NCBI GenBank assembly: GCA_023392125.1
Contig: JAEVZS010000027.1
Span: 102,651-166,650, forward strand
Source: Bacteroidota bacterium
GTDB lineage: Bacteria; Bacteroidota; Bacteroidia; Cytophagales; Cytophagaceae
Direction of reading: 5' to 3'
DNA: 64,000 bases
Under the pieces are notes generated by a model. It was not told where the DNA came from and did no database searches. It saw only the letters and a program-made list of their open reading frames with translations. Below, one piece after another: positions 18,119 through 27,656 of the stretch; position 1 is the stretch's first letter; the number at the start of each line of letters is the position of its first letter. Made by a program: the position numbers and the translations under genes.

Positions 18119-18445
18119 ATGGAAAATATTTTACAACATTTTTCAGGTTCCTTAAATAATTACATTATTCTCTGTTCTATACTGTTCGCCATAGGCGTAA
18201 TGGGTGTTTTAATCAGAAGAAATATCATTATAATATTTATGTCCATTGAGCTTATGCTCAATTCAATCAATCTTTTAATGGTTGCATTTTCAATGCATCA
18301 TGGAGATCCTTCAGGTCAGGTTTTTGTATTTTTTGTTATGGCAGTTGCCGCAGCTGAAATTACTGTAGGTCTGGCTTTATTGGTAATGATCTACCGCAAC
18401 ACAGGCTCCGTAAGCATTGATGCGCTAAAAAATCTTAAGTGGTAA
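18119..18445 (+). CDS. nuoK: NADH-quinone oxidoreductase subunit K
   Basis: A 108-residue membrane subunit with three helices. The two conserved membrane glutamates are visible in MSIELMLNSINLLMVAF and AAAEITVGLALLVMIYR. They belong to the proton relay between NuoJ and NuoL/M/N. Normal length. nuoL starts 23 bases downstream. Confidence 0.96.
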   Translation: MENILQHFSGSLNNYIILCSILFAIGVMGVLIRRNIIIIFMSIELMLNSINLLMVAFSMHHGDPSGQVFVFFVMAVAAAEITVGLALLVMIYRNTGSVSIDALKNLKW

Positions 18446-18468
18446 AACAAAATTTGATATAACAAACA

Positions 18469-20385
18469 ATGAATCTGGTTTGGTTAATTCCTTTGCTTCC
18501 CCTATTGGGCTTTACAATAATAGGGTTATTTCCAAAGTATCTGAACAAATCACTGGTTGGTATAATCGGATCAGGGTCTGTATTAGGATCATTTATACTG
18601 GTACTTACCCTGTTATTTCCTTTTTTGACAGGATCAGCCGAATCTCAGGTTTATAAGCTGTTTGACTGGGTTACTACAGGCTCCCTGGATATTAGTTTTT
18701 CTTTTCTGATCGATCCGCTGTCTGTATGGATGATGACCATCATTACAGGTGTTGGATTCCTAATTCATGTTTATTCCATATCTTACATGCACGAGGATGA
18801 AGGCTTCAAAAGATATTTTGCCTATCTGAATCTCTTCATTTTCTCCATGCTTTTGCTGGTCATGGGCTCAAATTACCTTATCATGTTTGCTGGCTGGGAA
18901 GGTGTAGGACTTTGCTCCTATCTGCTCATCGGATTCTGGTTTAAGAATACAGCATACAACAATGCAGCCAAGAAAGCTTTTATAATGAACCGTATCGGGG
19001 ATCTGGGTTTTCTTCTCGGAATGCTGTTTTTACTGTTTCAATTTAACAGCCTTGATTTCCAGCATATATTCTCCGCTGCGCCGTCAGCATTTACTGAAAA
19101 TTCCTGGATTATCATTACTATAACCCTGTTATTATTTGTAGGCGCAACAGGTAAAAGTGCACAAATCCCCTTATACACCTGGCTGCCGGACGCAATGGCC
19201 GGACCTACTCCGGTTTCAGCTCTTATTCACGCTGCTACTATGGTAACAGCAGGTATATACATGGTTGTACGATCCAATATTTTATACAGCCTCGCTCCCT
19301 TTACAATGGAGATCATTGCTATTATCGGGCTGGTCACGGCTCTGTTCGCAGCAACAATAGCTCTGGTACAAAATGATATTAAGAAGGTTCTGGCTTATTC
19401 TACAGTCAGTCAGCTCGGATATATGGTCTTTGCATTAGGTATGGGAGCCTATCAGATTGCTATTTTCCATGTTACTACGCACGCTTTCTTTAAGGCTCTT
19501 CTTTTCCTTGGTTCCGGAAGTGTAATTCATGCCATGTCTCATGAGCAGGATATACGTAAAATGGGGGGCTTGAAAAAATATATGCCGGTTACATACTATA
19601 CGTTCCTGATCGGCACACTGGCCATCGCAGGTATTCCTCCCCTCGCCGGATTCTTCTCCAAAGACCAGATTCTGGCTAATGCATGGGCGCATTCTCCCCT
19701 ATTCTGGATATTGGGAACAGCAGGCGCTCTGATGACTGCCTTTTACATGTTCAGGCTACTGTTCCTTACTTTTCATGGGGAATTCAGAGGAACAGCAGAA
19801 CAAAAATCACATCTTCATGAGTCTCCTGCACTAATGACAGTACCTTTGATAATACTTGCTGTGCTTTCAATAACAGGCGGCTGGATAGGAATTCCTGAAG
19901 TTCTTCACGGAAACAACTTTGTCGTATCATTCCTTGCTCCGGTTATTACTGCACCGTCCGTGCCACACGAAGTTGCCCATAGTACGGAATATATTCTTAT
20001 GGCAATATCAACACTGGCTGTAATAGGTGCGATCGCTGTTGCATTCGTTCTTTTTGTCAAAAAGAGTAATGTGCCTTCATCTGACGAAAAAGGTTATACA
20101 CCGGTACATAAGCTCCTGTATCATAAGTATTATATTGATGAAATATACAATGCGCTTTTTGTAAAGCCCACATCATGGCTTTCTGGAGTGATCTACAAGC
20201 TCTTTGAAATCAAGATACTCGACGCGTTTGTAAACTCATGGGGTAAAGGTGTAAAACAAGGAAGCTCAGGTTTAAGACTTTTACAAAACGGCAGTATAAG
20301 CTATTACATATTTGCCATGGTTTTGGGAATGATTGTTTTATTATTTTTAAGCCGGAACAGCGAATTCATATCAACTTTATTTTAA
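18469..20385 (+). CDS. nuoL: NADH-quinone oxidoreductase subunit L
   Basis: A 638-residue antiporter-like subunit at the far end of the membrane arm, with about 16 hydrophobic segments and a C-terminal extension that in known structures runs as a lateral helix along the arm. Core motifs visible: MFAGWEGVGLCSYLLIGFW, PLYTWLPDAMAGPTPVSALI with the conserved Lys preceding, and AYSTVSQLGYMVFALGMG. Full length. It pumps protons. nuoM begins 20 bases after the stop. Confidence 0.97.
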   Translation: MNLVWLIPLLPLLGFTIIGLFPKYLNKSLVGIIGSGSVLGSFILVLTLLFPFLTGSAESQVYKLFDWVTTGSLDISFSFLIDPLSVWMMTIITGVGFLIHVYSISYMHEDEGFKRYFAYLNLFIFSMLLLVMGSNYLIMFAGWEGVGLCSYLLIGFWFKNTAYNNAAKKAFIMNRIGDLGFLLGMLFLLFQFNSLDFQHIFSAAPSAFTENSWIIITITLLLFVGATGKSAQIPLYTWLPDAMAGPTPVSALIHAATMVTAGIYMVVRSNILYSLAPFTMEIIAIIGLVTALFAATIALVQNDIKKVLAYSTVSQLGYMVFALGMGAYQIAIFHVTTHAFFKALLFLGSGSVIHAMSHEQDIRKMGGLKKYMPVTYYTFLIGTLAIAGIPPLAGFFSKDQILANAWAHSPLFWILGTAGALMTAFYMFRLLFLTFHGEFRGTAEQKSHLHESPALMTVPLIILAVLSITGGWIGIPEVLHGNNFVVSFLAPVITAPSVPHEVAHSTEYILMAISTLAVIGAIAVAFVLFVKKSNVPSSDEKGYTPVHKLLYHKYYIDEIYNALFVKPTSWLSGVIYKLFEIKILDAFVNSWGKGVKQGSSGLRLLQNGSISYYIFAMVLGMIVLLFLSRNSEFISTLF

Positions 20386-20405
20386 TTTTCTTCTAATATA
20401 GCAAG

Positions 20406-21875
20406 ATGATAACCGCTCTATTAATAGTATTTCCATTATTAGCAGGTATTATTACCTGGTTATTAAAAGATAAAAAGGCCGCATGGTTTGCATTCGGAGC
20501 TTCTATATTGGAGTTTCTGATCAGTGTGGTCGCATTTATCAATTTTTCTCCCGGTTCCAGGGCTTATGAGCTTAATGTAAACTGGGTAAGCCAACTTGGT
20601 ATATCTTTCTATATAGATATGGACGGAATCAGCATTCTGCTGGTAATGCTTACTACATTTCTGGTGCCTTTAATAATTCTGACTTCCTTTATCAGAGAAT
20701 ACAAAAACAGTTCTCTTTTCTATGCCTTAATATTATTAATGCAATCAGCGCTGGTTGGTGTTTTTGTTGCAAAAGATGCGTTTCTGTTCTATCTGTTCTG
20801 GGAACTTGCATTAATTCCGATATATTTTATCGCTCTGTTATGGGGCGGAGAAAACAGGGCAAAAATTACCTTCAAGTTCTTTCTTTACACACTTTTCGGA
20901 AGCTTATTTATGCTTATCGGAATCATTTACCTGTATCTGCAGACAGGCCCTGATTTCCATACATTCAGCATTGATGCATTTTATAAAGTCCGTTTAAGTC
21001 CGGTAGAGCAAATGTGGCTGTTCTGGGCATTTTTTCTGGCTTTTGCCATTAAGATGCCAATATTTCCATTCCATACATGGCAACCTGATACATACTCTGT
21101 TGCCCCGACTCAGGGTACCATGCTTCTTTCCGGAATCATGCTGAAAATGGGTGTATATGGTGTGATCCGCTGGATGATGCCGATTGTTCCATATGCTATG
21201 GGAGCAAACTGGGGCGGACATGCAGCAATTATTCTGAGTATAACAGGTATTTTGTACGCTTCTGTTATTGCTATTATGCAAAAAGATTATAAGCGTCTGA
21301 TAGCCTATGTATCTATTGCTCACGTCGGCCTTATTGGTGCCGGTATTCTTACCATGAGCTTCGAAGGTCTTCAGGGCGGTGTTATTCAGATGCTGTCACA
21401 CGGTATCAATGTTGTCGGTTTGTTCTTCATTATTGATATAATCTTCCAAAGAACCAATACCCGTATGCTGTCTGAACTAGGCGGAATTCGTTCTCAGGCT
21501 CCCCAGTTAGCTACCTTTTTTATGATCATTCTGTTTAGCTCAATTGCTCTGCCACTGACAAGCGGATTTATAGGTGAGTTTCTTTTATTCGTAGGACTGT
21601 TCAACTACAGCGGCTGGCTGACTGCATTATCAGCATTATCGATCATATTTGGCGCTGTGTATATGCTCAGAAGCTTCCAGCTTTCCATGCTGGGCGAAAC
21701 TTCCGATAAAACAGCAGGATTTACAGATGTAACAGGATTGGAAAAAGCTGTACTTATCCCCATAACAATTCTGATTTTCTGGATTGGCTTATATCCAAAG
21801 ATTTTCCTGGATATATCCGAACCTGCAGTTGTTTCTATTATTGATGTAATTAAAAATACCTATTCTCTGAAATAA
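20406..21875 (+). CDS. nuoM: NADH-quinone oxidoreductase subunit M
   Basis: A 489-residue antiporter-like membrane subunit. Core motifs include FYLFWELALIPIYFIALLWG with the conserved membrane Glu, PIFPFHTWQPDTYSVAPTQG and IAYVSIAHVGLIGAGIL. About 14 hydrophobic helices fit the family. It is one of the three proton-translocating subunits. nuoN follows two bases later. Confidence 0.96.
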   Translation: MITALLIVFPLLAGIITWLLKDKKAAWFAFGASILEFLISVVAFINFSPGSRAYELNVNWVSQLGISFYIDMDGISILLVMLTTFLVPLIILTSFIREYKNSSLFYALILLMQSALVGVFVAKDAFLFYLFWELALIPIYFIALLWGGENRAKITFKFFLYTLFGSLFMLIGIIYLYLQTGPDFHTFSIDAFYKVRLSPVEQMWLFWAFFLAFAIKMPIFPFHTWQPDTYSVAPTQGTMLLSGIMLKMGVYGVIRWMMPIVPYAMGANWGGHAAIILSITGILYASVIAIMQKDYKRLIAYVSIAHVGLIGAGILTMSFEGLQGGVIQMLSHGINVVGLFFIIDIIFQRTNTRMLSELGGIRSQAPQLATFFMIILFSSIALPLTSGFIGEFLLFVGLFNYSGWLTALSALSIIFGAVYMLRSFQLSMLGETSDKTAGFTDVTGLEKAVLIPITILIFWIGLYPKIFLDISEPAVVSIIDVIKNTYSLK

Positions 21876-21877
21876 GC

Positions 21878-23266
21878 ATGAAGACATTAATTGTTGTTGC
21901 GGTACTTGGGATAATATCCATGCTTTCCGACATTCTTGGCTACAGAAAAATATTATTTCCGATTGTTCTGGGTGGCCTTCTGCTGGCTCTGGGCATTACA
22001 GTATGTGAATGGAATGCCCCGGCAGTGTACTTTGACATGCTGGTTGTTGACAATTACTCGGTGGCATTCAGCAGCCTGATTCTCGGATTGCTTTTTTTAT
22101 GGATGATTTTAAGTCAGGAACAATATAAGTCTGAGTTTAATATGGCGGATCAGTTCGCCCTTATTTTGTTCTCTTCTGTGGGCGCTCTCGTTCTGGTTTC
22201 ATTCTCCAGTCTTGTTATGTTGTTTATCGGGATTGAAGTAATGTCAATACCATTGTATATCCTTGCCGGAAGCAGAAAAAGCGACTTGCGAAGCAATGAA
22301 GCATCCCTGAAATATTTTATGATGGGAGCTTTCACTACTGGTATCCTCTTGTTTGGTATTACGTTGATATATGGCGCTTCGGGATCATTTGACATTGGAG
22401 CTATAAAAGAATATGTGGCCAATGGCGGCGGTGAAACTTCCGGAATTTTATACACCGGAATCATCTTCATGATAATAGCATTATGTTTCAAAGTATCTGC
22501 AGTTCCTTTTCATTTCTGGGCTCCTGATGTATACCAGGGCTCTCCAATGATGATTACAGCCTTCATGGCATCCATAGTAAAAACAGCCGCTTTCGGAGCA
22601 TTTTACAGATTATTTGGATTTGCGCTTTCGGAACTTAACGCCGAATGGGCCTCAATACTTTCTATAATTATCATTGCAACAATTCTCGCAGGCAATATTA
22701 TGGCAGTCGGCCAGACAAGTGTGAAAAGAATGCTGGCATACTCAGGTATAAGCCAGGCCGGATATATGTTGATGACATTACTTGTACTCGACGAACGCAG
22801 CACCAATGCCTTATTATTCTATGCAGGATCTTACTCACTGGCTACAATGACCGCCTTTTTCATTTTATATACAGTAGGTAAAGAAAAAAACAGCGAGGAT
22901 TTTGATATTTTCAACGGTTTAGCAAAAAAGCAGCCCCTGCTTGCCATTGTAATGACTGTTGCTATGTTCTCACTGGCAGGTATCCCGCCTGCGGTCGGTT
23001 TTTTTGCAAAGTTTTATCTGTTTGCCGCCGTATTGAATGCCGGATATACAGCTTTGGTAATTGTTGCTGTTATCGGCTCTGTCATAAGTGTATACTACTA
23101 TTTCAAAATCATTATCGCGATGTATGGTAAAGAAGCTGTTTCTGAGCACACACCGGCTCAGACCAGTCTGAAGCTTAATCTTGTTTATCAGGTAGTTTTG
23201 ATAGTCCTTGTAACCTTGATCGTTCTTTTTGGGATTAACCCAACTATTCTCATAGGTGTTATATAG
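21878..23266 (+). CDS. nuoN: NADH-quinone oxidoreductase subunit N
   Basis: A 462-residue antiporter-like membrane subunit and the last gene of the complex I operon. Core motifs include LFIGIEVMSIPLYILAGS with the conserved Glu, VPFHFWAPDVYQGSPMMITA and LAYSGISQAGYMLMTLLVL. Length fits the family. The next gene (dedA-like) starts 18 bases later on the same strand without a visible terminator, so it may share the transcript. Confidence 0.96.
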   Translation: MKTLIVVAVLGIISMLSDILGYRKILFPIVLGGLLLALGITVCEWNAPAVYFDMLVVDNYSVAFSSLILGLLFLWMILSQEQYKSEFNMADQFALILFSSVGALVLVSFSSLVMLFIGIEVMSIPLYILAGSRKSDLRSNEASLKYFMMGAFTTGILLFGITLIYGASGSFDIGAIKEYVANGGGETSGILYTGIIFMIIALCFKVSAVPFHFWAPDVYQGSPMMITAFMASIVKTAAFGAFYRLFGFALSELNAEWASILSIIIIATILAGNIMAVGQTSVKRMLAYSGISQAGYMLMTLLVLDERSTNALLFYAGSYSLATMTAFFILYTVGKEKNSEDFDIFNGLAKKQPLLAIVMTVAMFSLAGIPPAVGFFAKFYLFAAVLNAGYTALVIVAVIGSVISVYYYFKIIIAMYGKEAVSEHTPAQTSLKLNLVYQVVLIVLVTLIVLFGINPTILIGVI

Positions 23267-23284
23267 TAGTAGATAAACATTGAT

Positions 23285-23947
23285 ATGGAATACATTCATG
23301 AAGTAATTGAACAATTACTGGATCCGGAGAAGCTTATCCTTTTTGGTGGTGTTACCCTTATATTATTGATTATTTTTGCAGAAAACGGAATATTTTTCTG
23401 CTTTTTCTTTCCCGGAGATACACTTTTATTTACTGCCGGAATTTTATGCTCTACCGGGTATATCGATACAAATGTATTTCTCTTATGTGCCATGATATGG
23501 CTGGCAGCCATTCTTGGCAACCTTCTTGGTTATATTTTCGGCAGAAAAGTCGGGGAAACTCTATTCAACAGGAAGGATTCTCTTTTATTTAAAAAAAAAT
23601 ACATCGTTGCTGCTGAAGCATTTTTTCAAAAACACGGTGGCTTTGCCTTAGTAATGGGAAGATTTCTTCCTATTATACGTACGTTTGCTCCCATCTTTGC
23701 CGGAATGGTAGGGTTTAATTTTAAAAAGTTTCTGTTCTTCAATATTTCCGGTGGTTTCCTTTGGACGTTCAGTCTGGTACTAGCGGGGTATTTTATTGCT
23801 GAGGTTTTTCCTCAGATCAAAGACTATCTGGAATATTTTATTATCGGTATTGTTATTATAACCTGGATTCCGGTGATCAGAACCTATCTGAAAGAGCGAA
23901 AAAAGCAAAAACTGCAAGAGGAAGAACAACGATCTGCGCAGGAGTAA
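23285..23947 (+). CDS. DedA family membrane protein
   Basis: A 220-residue polytopic protein of the DedA/SNARE-associated family. Visible signatures are FFPGDTLLFTAGILC, GNLLGYIFGRKVGE and the motif GRFLPIIRTFAPIFAGM, in which the arginines are conserved. Members are implicated in undecaprenyl phosphate or phospholipid translocation and in keeping membrane potential. The tail after the last helix is charged (KERKKQKLQEEEQ). It sits 18 bases after nuoN. Confidence 0.9.
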   Translation: MEYIHEVIEQLLDPEKLILFGGVTLILLIIFAENGIFFCFFFPGDTLLFTAGILCSTGYIDTNVFLLCAMIWLAAILGNLLGYIFGRKVGETLFNRKDSLLFKKKYIVAAEAFFQKHGGFALVMGRFLPIIRTFAPIFAGMVGFNFKKFLFFNISGGFLWTFSLVLAGYFIAEVFPQIKDYLEYFIIGIVIITWIPVIRTYLKERKKQKLQEEEQRSAQE

Positions 23948-24056
23948 CAGCCTTATAAAATTATTGATCCTTCCTTTTAAGAGTCAAAAAAACCTGTTAA
24001 ATTGATTTGTTTTGTGATCTCACTTCTATCGTAACTACTTTTGTGTTTTAAATTAA

Positions 24057-25028
24057 ATGGAAAATCTTACTTTCTGGGTTGTATTTAACATTTTTGTATT
24101 GGGTATGCTGATTCTTGATCTGGCAATACTGAATAAAAACAATCATGAAGTTAAGGTCAAAGAGGCTTTATGGTGGACAGCTTTCTGGGTTGGTCTGGCC
24201 ATAGCATTTAATATTGTAGTCTATTTCTGGAAAGGACAGGAAGCAGCAGTACACTTTCTGACAGGATATCTCATAGAAGAATCTCTGAGTGTAGACAATC
24301 TTTTTGTTTTCATGCTGATATTCAATTACTTTGCTGTACCTGTTGAATATCAGCGCAAGGTATTATTTTGGGGAATTGTCGGTGCCCTGTTTTTCAGAGC
24401 CATATTTATCCTTGTTGGTGTTACACTAATTGAGCATTTTTCATGGACTATATATATACTTGGCGCTTTTCTGGTTATTACCGGTATCAAAATGGCTGTC
24501 AGCCAGGATAAGGAGATCAATCCTGAAAAAAACCCTATAATCTCACTTGTAAACAAATTTATTCCCGTATCAAAAAAATATGACAAGGGTAACTTCTTTA
24601 CCAGAATAAACAGCCGTCTGTATGCAACACCGCTCTTTATTGTTGTACTGGTTATCGAAACGACTGATATTATTTTTGCTGCGGATTCCATACCTGCAAT
24701 TCTTGCCGTAACGCATGATCCGTTTATTATTTATACATCAAACGTATTTGCATTACTGGGGCTTCGTTCTCTGTATTTTGCACTTGCAGGCATCATGCAG
24801 CTATTCCATTATCTCCATTACGGTCTGTCTATTATCCTGGTCTTTATCGGATTCAAGCTTCTTGTTTCGCATGTAGATGCCCTGAAAATTGATATGCTGG
24901 TTGCGCTTGCAGTTGTTGCATCCATACTGGTTGGTTCCATTATTCTTTCTGTACTTTTCCCTAAAAAAGAAAATACAGAGGAGGAAGAAGAAGAGGTTTT
25001 TCCACCTACCCCGGAGCAAAAAGCGTAG
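24057..25028 (+). CDS. TerC/Alx family membrane protein
   Basis: A 323-residue polytopic membrane protein of the TerC family. The family signature EESLSVDNLFVFMLIF lies near residues 78-93, a second acidic motif is VIETTDIIFAADSIPAILAV, and SNVFALLGLRSLYFALAG follows; the acidic residues in these membrane segments probably bind metal. Alx-type members are linked to manganese export and, in some bacteria, tellurite resistance. The Glu-rich cytoplasmic tail EEEEEEVFPP ends the protein. It is followed by a strong palindromic terminator. Confidence 0.9.
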   Translation: MENLTFWVVFNIFVLGMLILDLAILNKNNHEVKVKEALWWTAFWVGLAIAFNIVVYFWKGQEAAVHFLTGYLIEESLSVDNLFVFMLIFNYFAVPVEYQRKVLFWGIVGALFFRAIFILVGVTLIEHFSWTIYILGAFLVITGIKMAVSQDKEINPEKNPIISLVNKFIPVSKKYDKGNFFTRINSRLYATPLFIVVLVIETTDIIFAADSIPAILAVTHDPFIIYTSNVFALLGLRSLYFALAGIMQLFHYLHYGLSIILVFIGFKLLVSHVDALKIDMLVALAVVASILVGSIILSVLFPKKENTEEEEEEVFPPTPEQKA

Positions 25029-25050
25029 CTGCAACAAAAGAAATAATCTG

Positions 25051-25086
25051 AATTATGCCCAAAAGTCAGGACTTTTGGGCATAATT
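25051..25086. terminator. Bidirectional terminator between terC-like gene and dacB
   Basis: Perfect 17-bp inverted repeat: left arm 25051-25067, right arm 25070-25086, separated by two bases. It contains GCCC/GGGC and A/T-rich ends, so it can end transcription from both strands. The two flanking genes converge on it; the dacB stop is at 25088. Confidence 0.85.
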
Positions 25087-25087
25087 A

Positions 25088-26575
25088 TTAAAGAGCCGTC
25101 AGTAAAACGCGCTCTATTTCCTTTCTTATTTCAGCGAAGCTGCACTCATAATTATTTATGAGTAATGAAAACGGAAGAAGCTCTCCCTCATTTGTTTTCA
25201 GATACCCGCTATAGCCAATTACATTGTTAAAAGAACCGCTTTTGGCAATAACTTTCCCATGAGCATTGGTATTTCTTGCAAAATTTTTCATTGTGCCACT
25301 GACACCGGCAACCGGAAGAGAGCTTACAAAAAATGGATCTGATTTAGATTTATGAAGCAGCTTTGCCAGAAACCTGGTGGATACTGTATTACCGGGGGAA
25401 AGTCCGCTTCCGTCAATAATACCACATTTTCCGCCCGGAAGGGTGTAACCATTCGTAAGCAGCCATTCTTTCAGAACTTCAATACCAGTTTCAGCGCTGC
25501 CGTATCCTTTTACCTGCCTCCCGATAGCATTGAGCATTGCTTCGGCATACAAGTTAATACTTTGGTGATTGGTCTCTTTTACAAGAGATTTCAACGGCGG
25601 AGATTGCGCTTTATAAATGGAAGTCAATTTGGCCGAAACATGTACTCTCTTAGCAATAGAGGCATTGAGCGCATTGCCCGTAACGGAAATATTTTCAGCA
25701 AGAAGCTGCTTCCTGAGATTATATGCAGCAAAATATGCAGGATCCGGTATAGATCCTTTTATTGAAAATTCATTAACGCCGGCCGGAATAGTCCCCCTCA
25801 GATAATGAACTGTTGCAAAAGGGCCGCCGTATATATAGCCGTTATCTCCGGAACCTATCGCTCCGGTTTTCATCTTGTTCAGAAAGGTAAGACCGGGTAT
25901 TTCAGGAACAACCCTTAATACAGCTGCGCTATCCCCCGGTTTCCCGGGCTTAAAATAAAGCCTGTAATAGTTTTCATTAATATTAATTCCACCGGAGCCA
26001 GCTCCATAATAGTTTCCGATATCAGTCCATATCCACCCATCCGGCAGAGGATTTGTCGAATAATTGCCCGGATCTGCAACAATAGCCCCGTTAATCCGGA
26101 GTATTCCGAGTTTCTTTATTTCAGCTACCCATAACTTAATTAGCGACAAATAATCAGGATAGCCACTAAAACGATCACTTCCTAAAGAAGGATCTCCACC
26201 GCCAAGAAGAATAATATCTCCTTCCAGAACACCTTCCCTGGTGATATTTCCTGAATAAGCCAGGGTGGTTTCAAAAGTAAAGTCAGGACCCAAAATGGCA
26301 AGAGCAGCCGAAGATGTTACAATCTTAAGGTTCGATGCCGGAGTCAAAAGTTTATCAGGATTGTGCTCTACCAATACCTTGCCCAGGGGATCCAGAAGGA
26401 CAAAAGAAATCTGCCCGTTGATCAGGCAGGCTGATTTTTCTAATTGTTCAATCAGCTTTTTAGTATTTGTGACAGGGTCCGCAGCTTCCTTAAAACAAAG
26501 CGATGCCAGAAGAATGATAAAAAAAAGTCCGCAAATAAATTTTGCGGACACTATTGAAAGACGTTTAATCATCAC
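25088..26575 (-). CDS. dacB: D-alanyl-D-alanine carboxypeptidase/endopeptidase (PBP4, S13)
   Basis: A 495-residue penicillin-binding protein of peptidase family S13. The three active-site motifs are visible: SNLK with the nucleophile Ser81 and Lys84; the SxN motif as SIN in ETNHQSINLYAEAML; and KSG in IAKSGSFNNV in place of KTG. A signal peptide (hydrophobic residues 10-27) directs it to the periplasm, where it trims D-Ala or cuts peptide cross-links in peptidoglycan. Length is normal. Its start overlaps the end of mgsA by four bases. Confidence 0.94.
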   Translation of the reverse strand: MMIKRLSIVSAKFICGLFFIILLASLCFKEAADPVTNTKKLIEQLEKSACLINGQISFVLLDPLGKVLVEHNPDKLLTPASNLKIVTSSAALAILGPDFTFETTLAYSGNITREGVLEGDIILLGGGDPSLGSDRFSGYPDYLSLIKLWVAEIKKLGILRINGAIVADPGNYSTNPLPDGWIWTDIGNYYGAGSGGININENYYRLYFKPGKPGDSAAVLRVVPEIPGLTFLNKMKTGAIGSGDNGYIYGGPFATVHYLRGTIPAGVNEFSIKGSIPDPAYFAAYNLRKQLLAENISVTGNALNASIAKRVHVSAKLTSIYKAQSPPLKSLVKETNHQSINLYAEAMLNAIGRQVKGYGSAETGIEVLKEWLLTNGYTLPGGKCGIIDGSGLSPGNTVSTRFLAKLLHKSKSDPFFVSSLPVAGVSGTMKNFARNTNAHGKVIAKSGSFNNVIGYSGYLKTNEGELLPFSLLINNYECSFAEIRKEIERVLLTAL

Positions 26576-26952
26576 TTTGCTGCTTCAAAATAACCACGTA
26601 AAAGCAGATCTGCCGTTTTGGGATTAGTTGCAAGAGGCACATCATGGACATCACAAAGTCTCATTAACATCTGAACATCCGGTTCATGCGGATGCTTGCC
26701 AAGCGGATCACGGAAAAAAATTACCATATCCAATTCTTTTTCAGCAACCATAGCGGCTATTTGTGCATCCCCCCCCAGCGGTCCGGAAAGCTTCGGCTCG
26801 ACATTAAGACCGGTTTTTACAACATATGACCCTGTTGTGCCGGTTGCTACAAATGAATAATCTTTCAACTTATCCACCCGTTGAGCCAGAAAATTTACCA
26901 TATCTGCCTTTTTACTGTCATGGGCAATTACTGCTATCTTTTTTGTGTTCAT
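26572..26952 (-). CDS. mgsA: Methylglyoxal synthase
   Basis: A 126-residue cytoplasmic enzyme that converts dihydroxyacetone phosphate to methylglyoxal and phosphate, a bypass of lower glycolysis. The phosphate-binding ATGTTG, the catalytic PLGGDAQIA with its Asp, and DPLGKHPHEPDV are all present. Length matches the family. Its stop overlaps the dacB start by the sequence ATGA, so the two are translationally coupled, although their functions are unrelated. The upstream terminator at 26972-26995 separates it from bfn. Confidence 0.95.
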   Translation of the reverse strand: MNTKKIAVIAHDSKKADMVNFLAQRVDKLKDYSFVATGTTGSYVVKTGLNVEPKLSGPLGGDAQIAAMVAEKELDMVIFFRDPLGKHPHEPDVQMLMRLCDVHDVPLATNPKTADLLLRGYFEAAK

Positions 26953-26971
26953 CTGTAAATTGATAATTTAA

Positions 26972-26995
26972 TAAAAAAGCCTTCCGAAGAAGGCT
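26972..26995 (-). terminator. Intrinsic terminator after bfn
   Basis: Hairpin AGCCTTC (26978-26984), loop CGAA, GAAGGCT (26989-26995). On the minus strand the stem is followed by a T-run covering 26973-26978. It lies just after the bfn stop at 27016, so the etfBA-bfn transcript ends here and mgsA-dacB is likely separate. Confidence 0.85.
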
Positions 26996-27015
26996 GATTG
27001 AGATTATTGGTTATA

Positions 27016-27648
27016 TTAATTTCGTCTGTTCAACTCATCTCTGATTCTGGCAGCCCTTTCATAGTCTTCTTTGGCAAGCGCTTCTTCCAGCATTGATTTC
27101 AGCTGATCATTGGTACTGAATTTAATTTTATCGGCACTTTTTTCAGCTCCACCAGCTTCTTTTGCGGGTGCAGCCTCCTGGCCAGTCAGCTCTTCATCCG
27201 TTTCTTCTTCCTGATCCTCTTCTTCGTCTTCCTCAATATCGCTCAGTACGATCCCGGCTTCGGAAAGGATGTTTTCGAATGTATAAATAGGTACATCAAA
27301 ACGCAATCCGATCGCAATTGCATCTGAAGGTCTTGCATCAATTTCTATTGTATTTATCCCGTCAGAACATACAATCTTTGCAAAAAAAACGCCTTCTCTC
27401 AGATCAGAAATGACAATTTCTTCTACATTAAAATTAAAACCGGAAGCAAATGACTTGAATAAATCATGTGTCATTGGCCGGTTAGGAACAATTTTTTCAA
27501 TTTCAATAGCAATAGCCTGAGCCTCAAACATTCCTATTATGATTGGCAATCTTCTATTGCCGGATTCTTCGCCCAACACCAAGGCAAATGACCCGGTTTG
27601 AGATTGACTGGATGACAGACCGAGAATCTCTAATTTAATTTTCTCCAC
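27016..27648 (-). CDS. Bifunctional nuclease (DUF151) with C-terminal UVR motif
   Basis: A 210-residue protein. Residues about 1-130 are the bifunctional nuclease/DUF151 domain (GEESGNRRLPIIIGMFEAQA, DARPSDAIAIGLRFDVPIY). An acidic, Glu-rich linker follows, and residues about 180-208 form a UvrB/UvrC interaction motif (SMLEEALAKEDYERAARIRD). In other organisms DUF151 proteins have nuclease activity or act as regulators; here the function is not known. It directly follows etfA (8 bases) and ends at the terminator 26972-26995, so it belongs to the etf transcript. Confidence 0.85.
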   Translation of the reverse strand: MEKIKLEILGLSSSQSQTGSFALVLGEESGNRRLPIIIGMFEAQAIAIEIEKIVPNRPMTHDLFKSFASGFNFNVEEIVISDLREGVFFAKIVCSDGINTIEIDARPSDAIAIGLRFDVPIYTFENILSEAGIVLSDIEEDEEEDQEEETDEELTGQEAAPAKEAGGAEKSADKIKFSTNDQLKSMLEEALAKEDYERAARIRDELNRRN

Positions 27649-27656
27649 TTAAACCT